Shown here in pieces: positions 1 through 12,564 of a DNA stretch of 64,000 nucleotides (the first letter of the stretch is position 1; every line of letters begins with the position of its first letter). The stretch comes from Eudromia elegans (lineage: Eukaryota > Chordata > Aves > Tinamiformes > Tinamidae): positions 7,206,906 through 7,270,905 of the forward strand of contig PTEX01000011.1 in the NCBI GenBank assembly GCA_003342815.1. Reading direction: 5' to 3'. The position numbers and the translations under genes are program-made. A model generated the notes under the pieces. The model was not told the DNA's origin. It worked only from the letters and a program-made list of their open reading frames with translations, and ran no database searches.

Positions 1-1169
<1,169 letters not shown>

Positions 1170-4100
1170 TGCCGCAGATTATTCTCCTGGAAAGAATTTG
1201 GGAACTTTTAGAACATCTTTTTCTCCCAAAGCACCATACCAAGAGATGTTCAAGCTTTCTTACCCTCCTGACAGAGGCAACTAAATTGCTTCTAGCAGTC
1301 TCAAACCTGTTTGCAGAGTTTATGATTACCTGTTACGACTGCTAAAGCCACGGTGAGAGACAAAAGTGTATCTCTGCTTTGCTCATTAACTGCCGAAGAA
1401 ATAGTACGCTTGACTTTTCCTTTAACCAGAGTTTGTAGTTAGTCTTTGCTTCAAAAACTGATAGAATGCTCAAGAGTGAAACAAGATGTTCCAGCCATTG
1501 TTGGAACAGGAACAGCCTTACTGTGTATTTCTGAAAGAAAGCAACATTCACTTACTTTACCTCTCACAGCAAAGTGAGAAAGAAAACTACTTATCTCTAC
1601 AAAGCTTTTTCTTCCAAGTAATCCTAACTTATTCTTTACGAGTCTGATGGCTGCTATACCACCTAATCAAGCTACATTCCAGATACTCCTTGTTAGAATA
1701 GCCAATACCACAACCAAAAAGCTGTAGTTCTTAAAAAATGAGATCGGTTCTTTTGTGACCTGAATGAGCAGCTATGAACTGCTGTCTTCCAACTTCAAAA
1801 TATAACTTGTAGTGCAGGATGAATATTGAACTCCTACGTTTACATGGAGGAAAATGTTTAAGACACATCTGGTATCCCCAGAAGACATNAGACACTTGCC
1901 AGACATCTAGAAGGGTAGCTTGGAAAACATTCTTAGAATGCTAGGGAAACATCAGATAGGCATGCCTGTCACAGACGGCATAAACAGCTTCTTTTGCCCA
2001 TATTGGGGAATAGAGGCATATTCCACTGAACAGCAAAGTCAGTCTGCCACAGACCACCACTTCAAAGGCTACAAAAGGGTAGATTAAACAGGCTGCAATC
2101 ACAGACCCACAAGTCCTCTAAACTACAAAAATAATTATGCAAAACTTCTGGATCTAGAAATAAAACAGGAAAGACAAAACAGACTACAGTTAAGCTTACT
2201 TGAAGATAACATTAAAAATGCATTCGTAATGTGCGTATCAAGCTCTGCTTTAACAGATCCTCTTTAAAGACTCTATACACACCCCCTCCCCACTCATTCT
2301 TAGCTCATCCGCTGCATGGCAGCACAGTGCAACAAGACCAGGGAAGCTCACAGCAGAATTATCAGCTATCATGTTCTGTCAGTTTACCTAATCTCCATTA
2401 GAGGCTTAAACTTACTCTAACACTGTATTATTCCCATTATAAGCTTCTTTCTAAAAGAAAGAACAACATATAACCTCAAGGAAAAATCAGCATTATCATT
2501 CTTACATTAAACTGAAGCATGGATTCAAAAACATGGATTTTTATTTGGAGAACTTTTTGAAGTACTCAACTATTCAGAGAATTACTGCAATGGATTTCTG
2601 GCCACTCTTCCCTCAATATATATTTTCCCTAATTATCTTTTGCAGGAGTGTTTACCCATCCTTCCAACCAGGGTTGACACCTGAGAATCTAAACCCTCAT
2701 TTAGCTTCCAGTTTATTCAGGTCATCATCTGATATTTGCTTTCAAAAATGAAGTTTTTCCAATGAAAAGATGTCATATGTTAAGAGATGTTCACAACTGG
2801 TTATCTGAGCACTTGGAGCTACAAAAAAATACTTGGATTTTGTACATAACTAAGTCTTCTCACATCCTATCAGGCATTTAGTGCTTCATCTCAGCATTCA
2901 GGATTTCAAAGCTTATTAGGACACCCAAAGATAGAGGAAGCACTGTCTACCAGGATGGTAGCAGGCATTCCCATTTTTGTAGTGACAACAGACAACAGGA
3001 ACAAAACAGGCAAAGACAATTACAGGAATTGTGCACCACAATAGTTTATGCTAATTTTAATTTCAAGAGGAAAAAAAGCAACTTGGTATAATTTAAAGAA
3101 CCTGTATATTCCTGACAACTCCTCAGTTCAAGTGTATTCACATTAAAATATTACAGAACAATGACACAAAACCTATTAGAGATGACTATATCAGCAGCTG
3201 TAACAGAACTGTAACAGAAGCATCTACAGATGGAAGTTGACATCTACCAGAAATCCACCCAAACCATACACTTTAGACTACAGCATGAAACAAGATCAAG
3301 CATCCCAGACAATTAACCTTACCAAAACCCTACCATGACAGTTCAGTAACACATGTTGAGGATAGCGTTTACCAAGCAATGTATAGAGTATTTAAACATA
3401 GACTGATCTTAATACAAAAACTTCTGTATGCTCTATCAGCCTACATAGCAAGTCATGCTCAGGGAATGAATAAAAGTTCACTGTTTCCAAGACATTTTCA
3501 TTTGAATCAAAGTTGTCTCCTTTTTGAACTGCTCCCTCAAGAGAAAAAAAATTTGAGTTTGCTCCTCTCTGATAAACAGCAAACTGGTAGAGTTAAGATT
3601 AGGCAAACTGAGTAGGAAACCCAGAAATAAGTCAACTGTCACCTGTCTCCCTGCAACACTCTCTCAAGACTGACTGAATGGAGAGTCACGTAAAGACATC
3701 TAGCTCCTGATGTCTTTATTTTCAACCCTAACCTGTGAGATCTCTAGGTTACGGCTGCCAAAAAGTATGATTACTGATCACAGCGCTCCACCTTTGGCAA
3801 CTTTANAAGTACAAAGCCGAATTGTTTGCCCATTTTCTGCACCAGTATTTTAGAATTCAATATCTATCTTCCTGGAAAGAACTCGAATTCAAGCTTAAAA
3901 TCTAGAGGGGGATGCTGCTGAAACCAGTTTTACTTGCCTCACATCCCAGAAAGCTTCATGGGGACATAAATAGTGTGGTTTTGTCATCCCCCACCTTCCA
4001 CGCATCCAAAAAGAAAACATAACTTTCAGATATACCTTATGCTCACTTTTAAGGAGTTAAATCTAAGATATGCTAGTTGAGAACACAATTCCTTGACAAG

Positions 4101-4753
4101 ACACTTCCATAAAAGCTCGGACTTTTTNAAGTTACTTCAGTGCATTTATTCTGTCTGAAATGCACCTGGCTCTAAAACCTCCAAGTCCACAAATTAANTA
4201 ACCAGTTTTGGAGCTACATATATTTTGAACAGACTTGATCAACACAACAGGTGGCAAAAGCTTAATCTTTTGATATTACTTTTTAATTATGAGGAAAAAA
4301 ATCCCAGAAGCTCTTTAAAATTACCTAAAACGGGCAACAAAAAATACTTCTTCCAGAAACTGAAGTTGGTGTACATTATAGTAAAAATTCTTACATAAGC
4401 AAAATCACTAGGGGGGGGGAAATATCAGGACAATCTAACTGAGGTCTCTTACTAAACGCAAGTTTGGGTGATTTTCACTGTACAAGTAGTATTTATACCA
4501 CAGACAACTTGAATTAAAATGCTCCTTACAAACTGGTTAAGTGAGAAATGGAAAAATTGTTGTCAAGACACTTAGCGAGACATTCTTCTGAATATACTAG
4601 TAGTTCCTTAGGATTCAATTGCTTGATACCAGTAAAAGCCCTACAACAAGAGCAATTATCTTCACTGTACTTACCAGGCACTTCCTTTGATCTATAAGTC
4701 ACTTCCATTTAACATTAACAAGACTTTCTTCCTTCAACCAAAGGACAGACTAG

Positions 4754-4785
4754 ACTGTAAGTACTGCTTTAACAATACTTACAGT
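4754..4785. repeat. Perfect 10-bp inverted repeat with 12-nt loop
   Basis: ACTGTAAGTA (4754-4763), a 12-base spacer, then TACTTACAGT (4776-4785). The arms are exact reverse complements, so either strand can form a hairpin. Each arm contains GTAAGTA, a 5' splice-site-like core, on its own strand. It lies inside CNBP intron 1. Confidence 0.9.
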
Positions 4786-6085
4786 AAAAAATTAGCATGC
4801 ACTTTCCAGGCTGCTGTGGCCAACCTAAAATAACATACCTAAATACGACAACTCTGTCTACAACCATTCAGAATAGGGCAAAAACACCAGTATGTGAAAG
4901 GTTTTTCTTTCCAAGAAAATTAGAAATTTACTCAAACAGAAAAGCAGAAACGCTAGGACATACTGATTCAGAGCGCAAATCAAGATACTAGAACTACAGA
5001 GCACTCAGTTAAACTTGTGTAAATTTCTATACTTGTAACTTATAAACAGAAATAGATTACTTATGATCCAGTAGTTACTGATGATCCAATTTTCAGCTTT
5101 TTTATTTAAAGATAAAAGTATTTTAACCACCAAATAATAATATGCCATTTTCAAAAGAAAATGTCTTGAAGCTTCAGGAAAACTTGTAATAGTTGAAAGC
5201 AAAGTTCTGAACTCTCCTCATGTCCCTTCAATATATTACAAAGGCAAACTAGATCACCAGATACAATAAGTTAATATGAACTCAAGAAAAAAAGCGAGAG
5301 TAACCACATTGGAAAACCGAGACCCCTGTTAGGTAGTGGTGGGGAGAGTGGTCCGTACTGAGACACTTTACTGAATAACTAATCCTAGTATACCCTTGTT
5401 GACTAGAAATCAGAAGTTGATTAACTAGTTGGGACTGAATCTATATCTCCTCCTGCCCATTTGTTACATATAGGCTGAGAGAAACTGTACGATACCTACC
5501 AAGAATACACATTCCACAGCTTCACATTTTCTTTTTAGAGGTATCTGGACAAAGTTTTAAACTTAGAAACACAAACAGCATCAGCAAACGTGCAACCTCT
5601 TTGGCATTAAAGCCAACCTAAAGGTTAAAAGTTATTTGAAAAGAATATATAGGTAAAGTCAGTAAGTCTCAAGAATCTTGTGCAGTCGTAGCGAACTCAT
5701 TTAATCTCTTCATGTTGAAGACAGCAATGGGATTACGTCTCTAGGCCAGTTCGGAGTAAAGAATAAAACACTGAGTAGGCAAGTTTAAACTGTGCCAATG
5801 TGATCCAAGTAGTGCTGAAATGAAAATAAAACCTGCTATTAAGTTTAATAATTCCTTGTGACAGTTCTAGATAGTAGGTGAGTAATAGCAGCTACTTGGG
5901 AACTATGTCAGACAGGAACTTAAATAAAAGGCTGCTCCACTAGTTCCTGATGCACAGATGTCACAGACTATTTTTCCTATCCATTTATAGGTCGCTCTTG
6001 GATTTGGAGCAGGCCGCGATCCATGCCTGTGGTCGGAGAGAAATAGTTGCAACACCTCGACCCGCTCGTCTGCGGCGGGGCCCAA

Positions 6086-6104
6086 CACGTGGTGCGGCCA
6101 CGTG
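6086..6104. promoter_or_regulatory. Tandemly duplicated canonical E-box (CACGTG x2)
   Basis: A 13-bp unit, CACGTGGTGCGGC, is repeated head to tail, giving CACGTG at 6086-6091 and 6099-6104. CACGTG is the high-affinity site for MYC/MAX and USF/TFE-type bHLH-Zip factors. The pair sits about 700 bp downstream of the predicted exon 1 donor, in the CpG-rich start of intron 1, a common place for functional E-boxes. Confidence 0.6.
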
Positions 6105-6810
6105 GTGCGGCCGGGCCCACAGCTCCCGCTCCGCCCGGCGGCCCGCTCAGCCGTAGCGCGGGCCGCGCTATAGTGTCGGTTTTAAAGCGGCTGGCCAAAA
6201 AGAAGAAACAGTTTTACTTCAGCCGCCTCCCGCCTAGGCCCGCTCTGCCCGCCGCTTCCTTAAAGTTGGTGCAGCTGCCCCCCCGCCCCAGGGAAGTCGG
6301 CTACCCAACCCGAACCAGGCCTAAGGGCTTGGCGGACACCTTCCCCCGCCCTACGGCGGCCACGGGGAGTGGCAGTCCCCGTCGCGGCTCCTGCTATGGC
6401 CGTTCCCGCGCGCTCCGCAGCGCAAGAAAAACCTGCGGGCTGCGCCCGGACGGCTCTGCGTGGGCTGCCCGAGCGCAGGAGACCTTCCCCCCTCGCCACC
6501 TAACGGCCCAGCCCTCACTTCGACAAGGCCGCGCGGGCCCCTTCGGAATGCGCCGAGCCTGACTCAGCCGCACGCCGCCCGGCCTGGCGGGGCCCCGCTC
6601 CACCCCTGTGCCCACTCCACCCCAGCCCCACTACCCGACCCGTTCCGCTCCCAGGGGCCCGCGCCAGGCAGAGAGGCCCAGCGGGGCAGGAGAGGCCCGC
6701 GCCACTTTCCCGCGCACTAGGCCAGAGTGCGCCAGCGCCACCATCCCTCTGGCGCTCCGCGGCGCCGGGCTCCAGGCTACGGCGCCGCAGCCCCACAGGT
6801 TGCCGGTTAC

Positions 6811-6980
6811 CTGCAGCCTCCCACTCCAAGTGCCGCAGTCCTCGCAGCCGCCACCCGCAGCTCCACAAGCCCCGCTCGCCCGCCTGCCCCGCTTCCCTTC
6901 TGCCTGCGCCACACGCGGTTTGCGCACGACCCCGCGCACTTCCCCCACCACTCACCCCGCCCCTCCCTGCTACTCTGCGC
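6811..6980 (-). other. CNBP: Candidate CNBP noncoding exon 1
   Basis: On the minus strand, a good donor GGCTGCAG|GTAACC ends at 6811 (GT at 6810-6809), inside the CpG island and just downstream of a CCAAT cluster at 7007-7068. In vertebrates CNBP starts with a noncoding first exon, which fits. The transcription start is a guess (about 6930-6990, 60-90 bp downstream of the CCAAT boxes); no TATA box is seen. A second donor-like site, GCGGG|GTGAGT (GT at 6955-6954), would give a much shorter exon and is the main alternative. Confidence 0.5.
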
Positions 6981-7006
6981 ACGGCTCACTAGTGTCTCCA
7001 GCGCGG

Positions 7007-7068
7007 CCAATGGGCACCCACCACTTCCTCAGAGTGCCCAATCGGCGTGGCAGGCGGGGGTGCCCAAT
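7007..7068. promoter_or_regulatory. Cluster of three CCAAT boxes (putative NF-Y sites)
   Basis: CCAAT occurs at 7007-7011, 7038-7042 and 7064-7068, all in the same orientation, with start-to-start spacing of 31 and 26 bp. NF-Y commonly binds such arrays 60-100 bp from TATA-less start sites. The position fits a CNBP start on the minus strand near 6930-6990 and could equally serve a plus-strand divergent start. Confidence 0.65.
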
Positions 7069-7570
7069 CATCGCTGCCTAAAGGTGGGCGGAGCCCGCCT
7101 ACAGCGCTCGCCTCGGCGCTTGCGCGGGGGGTGGTGTGGGAGAATGCGCGGCGGTTGGGCGCGCGCTGCGCGAGAGGGGGCGGTTGGTGCCCGGGCTTGT
7201 GATGTCTTCGTGCGCCGCGACTCGTTGGTGTACCGCTCTGGAAAGGGGCGGAGAGTCCCGCGCAGCCCGCGCCGCAGCCCTCCCCGGTTAGGGCCCCGCA
7301 GAGGAGGCCCCCGGGGCGGTCGTTTCTCTGGATCAGCCGCCAACGGGGAGCAGCTCAGGCCTGTGTGGAGCCTGGCGGTCTCCGCCGCCGTGCGGCTCCG
7401 GAGCAGCCCCGCAGTGTCTTCGCTCCTCCCCGCACCGACTCCTGTGACGCCCGTGCTGTAGTGCCTGTGCCACCCGCCCCGCTGAGGCGCTCGACATTGC
7501 CCGGCCACGGGGGCGCCGAGAGCCCGGGGCGCCGGCGGGGCCTCCTCGCGTGAGGCGCCTCGCGCGAACG

Positions 7571-7582
7571 GCCGCCATCTTG
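7571..7582 (-). promoter_or_regulatory. YY1 / TISU-type element
   Basis: The plus strand reads GCCGCCATCTTG. On the minus strand this is CAAGATGGCGGC, an exact match to the TISU consensus (SAASATGGCGGC) and to a strong YY1 site. It lies near the outer edge of the CpG island. Whether it marks a start site, and on which strand, cannot be told from sequence. Confidence 0.55.
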
Positions 7583-7690
7583 ACAAGCAGGCGCCTGGCG
7601 CGCGTCCTCGGGGCGGCACTAGGAAATGGTGGACGGCGCCGGGCTGCGCTGCGGGCGCAGAGGCGAGAGCGGCTGCTCTGCGCACGGGTT

Positions 7691-10600
7691 GTCCTCTCGG
7701 GATACAAAGTGGAAAAGGGTTTCTTGGAAGAAAACACTCGATTACTCAAAAACTTTTACTTTCCCAGAACCTGTAGCTGTGCAAAACTCACAGTATTACT
7801 GTTTAGCTTAGTGCTTGCCTATGAGGATTTTTTTTCCTCCTAGGAGCTTCATAAATGTTTTTCTGCCTAAATATCATACTCAAAATCACACGCACCCACA
7901 TACTTATTTGAATTATATACAGTTTAGCAGTCCAGCATTATCCACAGTTATTCCATTTATGTCTTCAACTGCTTGGCTAGAAATCCCACCCCTAAAAGTT
8001 TCTGTGGAAGTGTCATTCTCTACTTTGCTATTTGTTACCAGGATGAATTAGAAAAAGACTCACATAGGACTGTAAATTGGTTGTGCGAGGCCAGTTTTGG
8101 AGACACAGCTTTGGACTGACTTTTCCCTCAAGCTGTAACTTTGCTTAACAGCGTTTGGGTTTATTTGCATTTTGTTTGTGGTGGTGTATTTGATTGTGTG
8201 TGTGTTATACTTGTCATGCTCTGACATATTTTCTGTAGAATTAAAGTAGAACTGTATTGGCATTGACAAGGAAATACACCACTCAGGCCTACTTCTGCTT
8301 CTGACTTCCTTTTGTTCTGGCAATTGTTTTACAATAATGTCAAAATACCAACACTGACAGCAGACTTGGAACTCATAACAATCTTTCTTCACACAAATAA
8401 AAATTTCCATTACCATCTCATTTCAGGATATGTCTCTGGCCCCTATTGCCTAAGGTATTTTACAATCCCACTCACAAATAATTGTACTGCTAGTTTTAAT
8501 TCCTAAAGTTTTCAGATCACAAATGGAAAAAAACCAAGGTGCTTTAAAGAAGTACTGAGAGCTTTTAAATCAAGACTGTATGTATTAAAAATGTATTAAA
8601 AATCTATGTAACAGAACACAGAGATGCAGTCATATATTCTCATTTTTTAATTAACTTTTTATGACAGAACTCATATTCTATATGAGTCTTTATAACAGGA
8701 CTAAGGAATCTTGGATTCCTGAGCAACTGTAGTTTTTTCCAACTTTGTCAGTGTTTGGCTGGTTGTACTTGTAGTACGTCTGAAGCTAGGAAGCCCCAAA
8801 CTTAATTCTGGGGCTATTCTGTAGACTTTCCATCGTAGAAGGTTGTATGACTGATGCATTCAGTGAACTTCTGGAAATAAATCACTTCTTTAAAAACTTA
8901 TTACTTTATTTCAATGACCTTCAAATCATACTAGGCTCTCCCTCATTTGAAATGGAAATAGGGTACAACTGAGTGAAAACTCCTTACTCAAACATTGTTA
9001 CTGCTGGCAAGAACTGAGATGATTGTCCTCTGCAGGTCTGTTGCCTCAAATACACTTTCAGTTTTATACTGTAGAATATTTTAAATTACATTATAACAGA
9101 TCAACACTTTGCTCAAGAGGTAATATAAGCATCTTCTGACACTATTGGATTTGTGTGTGTACTTCCCTCAGGATTTGTCTCGTTACATCCTAATGAAGTT
9201 TGCAATTCTTGTTTTGCTGGTTTCTCTTTAATATTTAGGTAAAGGATAATCTTGCACTTAAAAATAAGGTGAGAGGCATGATGTGAATATATGCCATCTA
9301 TTCCTGGCTCAGTTAGTATTTCCTGTAGAAAACCCAGTAGAAGTAGGAAGTTTTATGTCTTTATGTGCATGGAAAAGGGCTATCCCTAAAAGTTATGTCA
9401 GTTAGAAGCTTCCTCATTGTGTCAGCTTTGTCCAGAAAATCCCAAGGTTCAAGAACAATTTATGAACAACAGTGCTCAAAGGACCAATCTTATGTAGGCT
9501 TAATAGCTGAAGGTAGTCTGTAATATATTTTTCATAAAGCAGACAATTCTTAAAAGTGTTGAATGAAAAGCAAAATCATTTTAAGATGCACAAATAAGAA
9601 ATCACATCTTGCAACTAGTGTTCCTGCACTGTTTTCTTCTGATTAGATAAATGGGTAGGCAGAACATTTTGAGTTGTTGAACAGCTGCTGAGAGACTATT
9701 TCTCAGCAATTATCATTGGTTCTTGCCACATTTTTTTTCTGAAATAAATCTTCATTTTGTATGTTGGATTTTTCAAAACTAAGACAAATTAAAATATACA
9801 ATGCAGATTACAAGAATTAAAAAACAAAAAAGAAAAAAAAGCTTCTGGAGTGCTGCTTATTAAACAGCCTTTCATCAGCAGTTTCAGAACAAGTGGTTGC
9901 TGGGGCCTCTTTTCTCCCCATCCCAGCTATTAATTTTCCACAACAGGTGGCCATAGCAGAGCTGGAATAAATAGCTATCTTACACAGTACTGCCACTGGA
10001 TGTTTCATCCTAGCTTGTGTAGTAAACATAACTGCAATGGTCAATACCCCTGTATTACAAAGGGAGAAAGTATGTGTTTAAAGACTCTCCAAAATCAATA
10101 GATTCTTTATACCATAACGTCATGCAGTGTTTCATACACGAGATGTATTTTGTCTCTGTCATGCCCAGTGGGTCTGCAACACTCACAAAGTTGATGACTA
10201 CAAAAATACTTTACTGCAGAAATAAAGAGAGGGAGGTTTGAGGCAGTTCCCAATGTTTTTTTCTTAAAGAGTAAGTAATGGTTAACTGTCCTCTGAACAG
10301 AGACATGTAGAGACATCAGTAGGCATGCTGAGGATAGACGGACTGACTATTACTTGTGGCTATAAATGACAATTCAGTAAGCTTCAGTGGTGATGCTGAG
10401 GGACTCCTGACCTCTAGAAGGCATGATCCCCTGAATGACATGGCAGTTGCCAGGAAAGAGCTGCCTGTTCCTATTATAAAATGCTCATATTCAGCCTGCA
10501 TGGCTGAATAAAAATATGAGTTTTCTTGGAGAGTATAACTTACTCTTAAAGTAGCCAGATCCTGCCTGTAGGCTTAAGTTATTCTAGTTCAAGAGAAGGA

Positions 10601-11009
10601 ATCTACAACACAGTTTTTCTGTTCCATGTTTCCTTGCACTTTTAAGAATGTACCATCATATTGAGTGATTCCAGATGCCTCATTCATTCTGATTTATTAC
10701 AATTATCTGATGAGATTTCAATTACTTAGTTGTTTACTTTATATATAATAATGATTCATTTCAAACAAGATAAATAAGTTCTCACAACTACTGCATACTG
10801 TCAGCATCAGACAAAAAAAAAAAAAAAAAACTTTGCTAAGAGGACTCCAACTACATCACCTTCCTTCCTTCCTTTATTTTCTATAGAAGTTTTGTATGTC
10901 TGAAAGACTACTATACACTCTATTTTTTTTTAAAACAGCCATATACCTGTTTGCAGCAATGCAAATATTGTTTGTCAGAGAGCAGAGAGAACCGACTGCT
11001 CCCTAAGAA
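7691..11009. other. Intergenic, no gene seen
   Basis: AT-rich sequence upstream of the CpG island. Open frames are short and show no recognisable domain, codon pattern or splice-site pairing. An A18 run lies at 10813-10830. No interspersed repeat was recognised. Confidence 0.7.
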
Positions 11010-11500
11010 ATGGGAAGCCAGGCACCAAGCACAATGAAAGGCTGGCAGGGCCAAGGCCTTGCCAGCCAAGGCCCAGTCCCCTTGTACTAAAGCAGGGCAA
11101 TCTCAAGGATGGCAGCTAGGGTTGATCAAGAGTCCAGACCATCAGACAAATTCATAAGGATGAGACTGACCTGAGGTCAAAGCCAGGATCAGATCCAGTG
11201 ACAATAACCAGGCTAAGACTCAGCATGGTGACTGCCAGCAAAGTCCACAGAGACAACAGAGTGTTCAGGTTAAGATCAAGCCAGGAAGACAGTCCAATGA
11301 TCAGTGTCCACATCAAGAGCAACCACAGATGTGACCCTGACCAAGCTGAAAAGGGAACTGGAGGCCAGCACTCCTACACAGAGCCAGCACAGGGACTGTA
11401 GGCTCAAGGCTGAGCTTAAATGGAGCTCCTGGGCCCATGTGAAGGAGTGTGAGGGGAGGCACAAGGTGAGGCTGGTTGGGGCAATCAAGACCTATTAGTG
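11010..11500. other. Compositionally distinct GC/purine-rich segment with hairpin
   Basis: About 490 bp, clearly richer in G, C and purines than its flanks and almost free of CpG, full of short CAG, CCAG and AGG words. It starts near a 13-bp inverted repeat with a 2-nt loop: GGCTGGCAGGGCC at 11040-11052 and GGCCTTGCCAGCC at 11055-11067, one mismatch that becomes G-U in RNA. All frames here are short. An old interspersed repeat or a decayed minisatellite is possible; I do not recognise the family. Confidence 0.4.
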
Positions 11501-12487
11501 CACTCACAGCTCTGTTATTAAACACATGTAGTGTCTCTACTGTATCTTTAAAAGCTAATGTATTTTGAGTGAGTGATGTTGATTTTTAGTTGATTTTAAC
11601 TGATGATACAAATCACAGATTTTTTTTTTTTTTTTAATCTCGATTCATTCTTCAAACAATCTATGGAATAACCTATTAACTCCCAACTATTCAATACATT
11701 TTAACATCTTGTGCTATTTCCAACTTCAGGCTATCATTTTCTATTATGAAACCAACAATTGCTTATTTCTTTGTGCAAATCTATCACATTATGGTGATTC
11801 AATTGTTACTTCTACTGAGCATGACATTGGTGTTAAAAATACACCAATATTTGATGGTCTGTGCGTGCAGAAAAGTATTTATTGCATGATCTAGCAGCTG
11901 TTGCTGAAGTAGGTCTGTGAGACCACACACAAGTAGAAGATTGAAGAATAACCCGTATAGTACGTAGCCTAGACACTATACCATGATAATATTTCTCTAA
12001 GTGTACACAGTCTTGATAGACTTCTAGTATCCCTCTAAATGAGTCAGATTTTGTAATGCTGCCGGTTCTATTTTTGTGCAGTGTTCTAAGGTTCAAATAT
12101 TACAATGTAAAACCAAGGTCATAAGGTACCCTTGATTGTACTGCTAGAGCACATTCAAGTATATTATCAGCTGTCTGATCCTCAGGCATCTGCTTCAGTC
12201 AATCTATTGATCTGGATTCTTGCTTTCAAATACTTTTCTCACAACTCCCAGTGATTAATACAAGTGATTCCAAAATTTAAGTTTTGCTGACTAGAAGTCA
12301 GTGACAGAAGATCTTTATGCAGTGTTTTATTCAAAATACAAGCAAAAACAGTAGTTATTAACATGACTGGACTCTACAAGTCTGAGTCTTCCGTGACATA
12401 TATATGTATCAGTGTAATGCTGGAACAATTCTCTTTACTTCAAGAAGATCTGTAACTCCAGAGGACACCCAGATCCCATAACTAAAA
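11501..12487. other. Intergenic, no gene seen
   Basis: AT-rich DNA with a T16 run at 11620-11635. The open frames are short and uninformative. Confidence 0.7.
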
Positions 12488-12564
12488 CTCTTTTTTCTTC
12501 CCTCTCCTCTCCTCTCCTCTCCTCTCCTCTCCTCTCCTCTCCTCTCCTCTCCTCTCCTCTCCTC
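12488..12564. repeat. Homopyrimidine tract with (CCTCT)12.8 microsatellite
   Basis: Every base from 12488 to 12564 on the plus strand is C or T (77 nt). From 12501 to 12564 it is a perfect pentanucleotide array of CCTCT, 12.8 copies. Mirror-symmetric polypurine/polypyrimidine DNA of this length can form triplex (H-DNA). It sits about 4.8 kb outside the CNBP CpG island, not inside the gene. Confidence 0.95.

Larger units (their letters stand above)
1187..6810 (-). other. CNBP: CNBP intron 1 (predicted extent)
   Basis: About 5.6 kb between the first coding exon and the predicted noncoding exon 1. No other coding exon is recognisable; the short open frames inside look like chance. I see no (CAGG)n/(CCTG)n, (CAGA)n or (CA)n array, unlike human CNBP intron 1, where the DM2 repeat lies. 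Local items are a G9 run near 4412-4420, a 10-bp perfect inverted repeat at 4754-4785 and a donor-like site at 4675. The promoter-proximal end (6010-6810) is CpG-rich and carries the duplicated E-box. The left boundary is firm; the right boundary depends on the exon 1 call. Confidence 0.65.
6010..7690. promoter_or_regulatory. CNBP: CpG island and promoter region of CNBP
   Basis: About 1.7 kb of dense CpG and high GC between AT-rich flanks, with sharp edges near 6010 and 7690. It contains GC boxes (near 7082 and 7235), three CCAAT boxes, two CACGTG motifs, a YY1/TISU site and a TGACG half-site near 7444. Long open frames on both strands here are typical of stop-poor GC-rich DNA and are not called as genes. 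The half beyond the CCAAT cluster (7080-7690) may drive a divergent plus-strand transcript; a weak donor-like GCGTGAGG lies near 7550. CNBP is the only assigned target. Confidence 0.85.

Noticed and set aside
6515..7461. Long Arg/Pro/Gly/Ala-rich frames (155 codons minus, 244 codons plus) in CpG island 1
   Set aside because: Stop codons are AT-rich and therefore rare in this GC-rich DNA; composition only, no domain, and overlapping frames are open on both strands.
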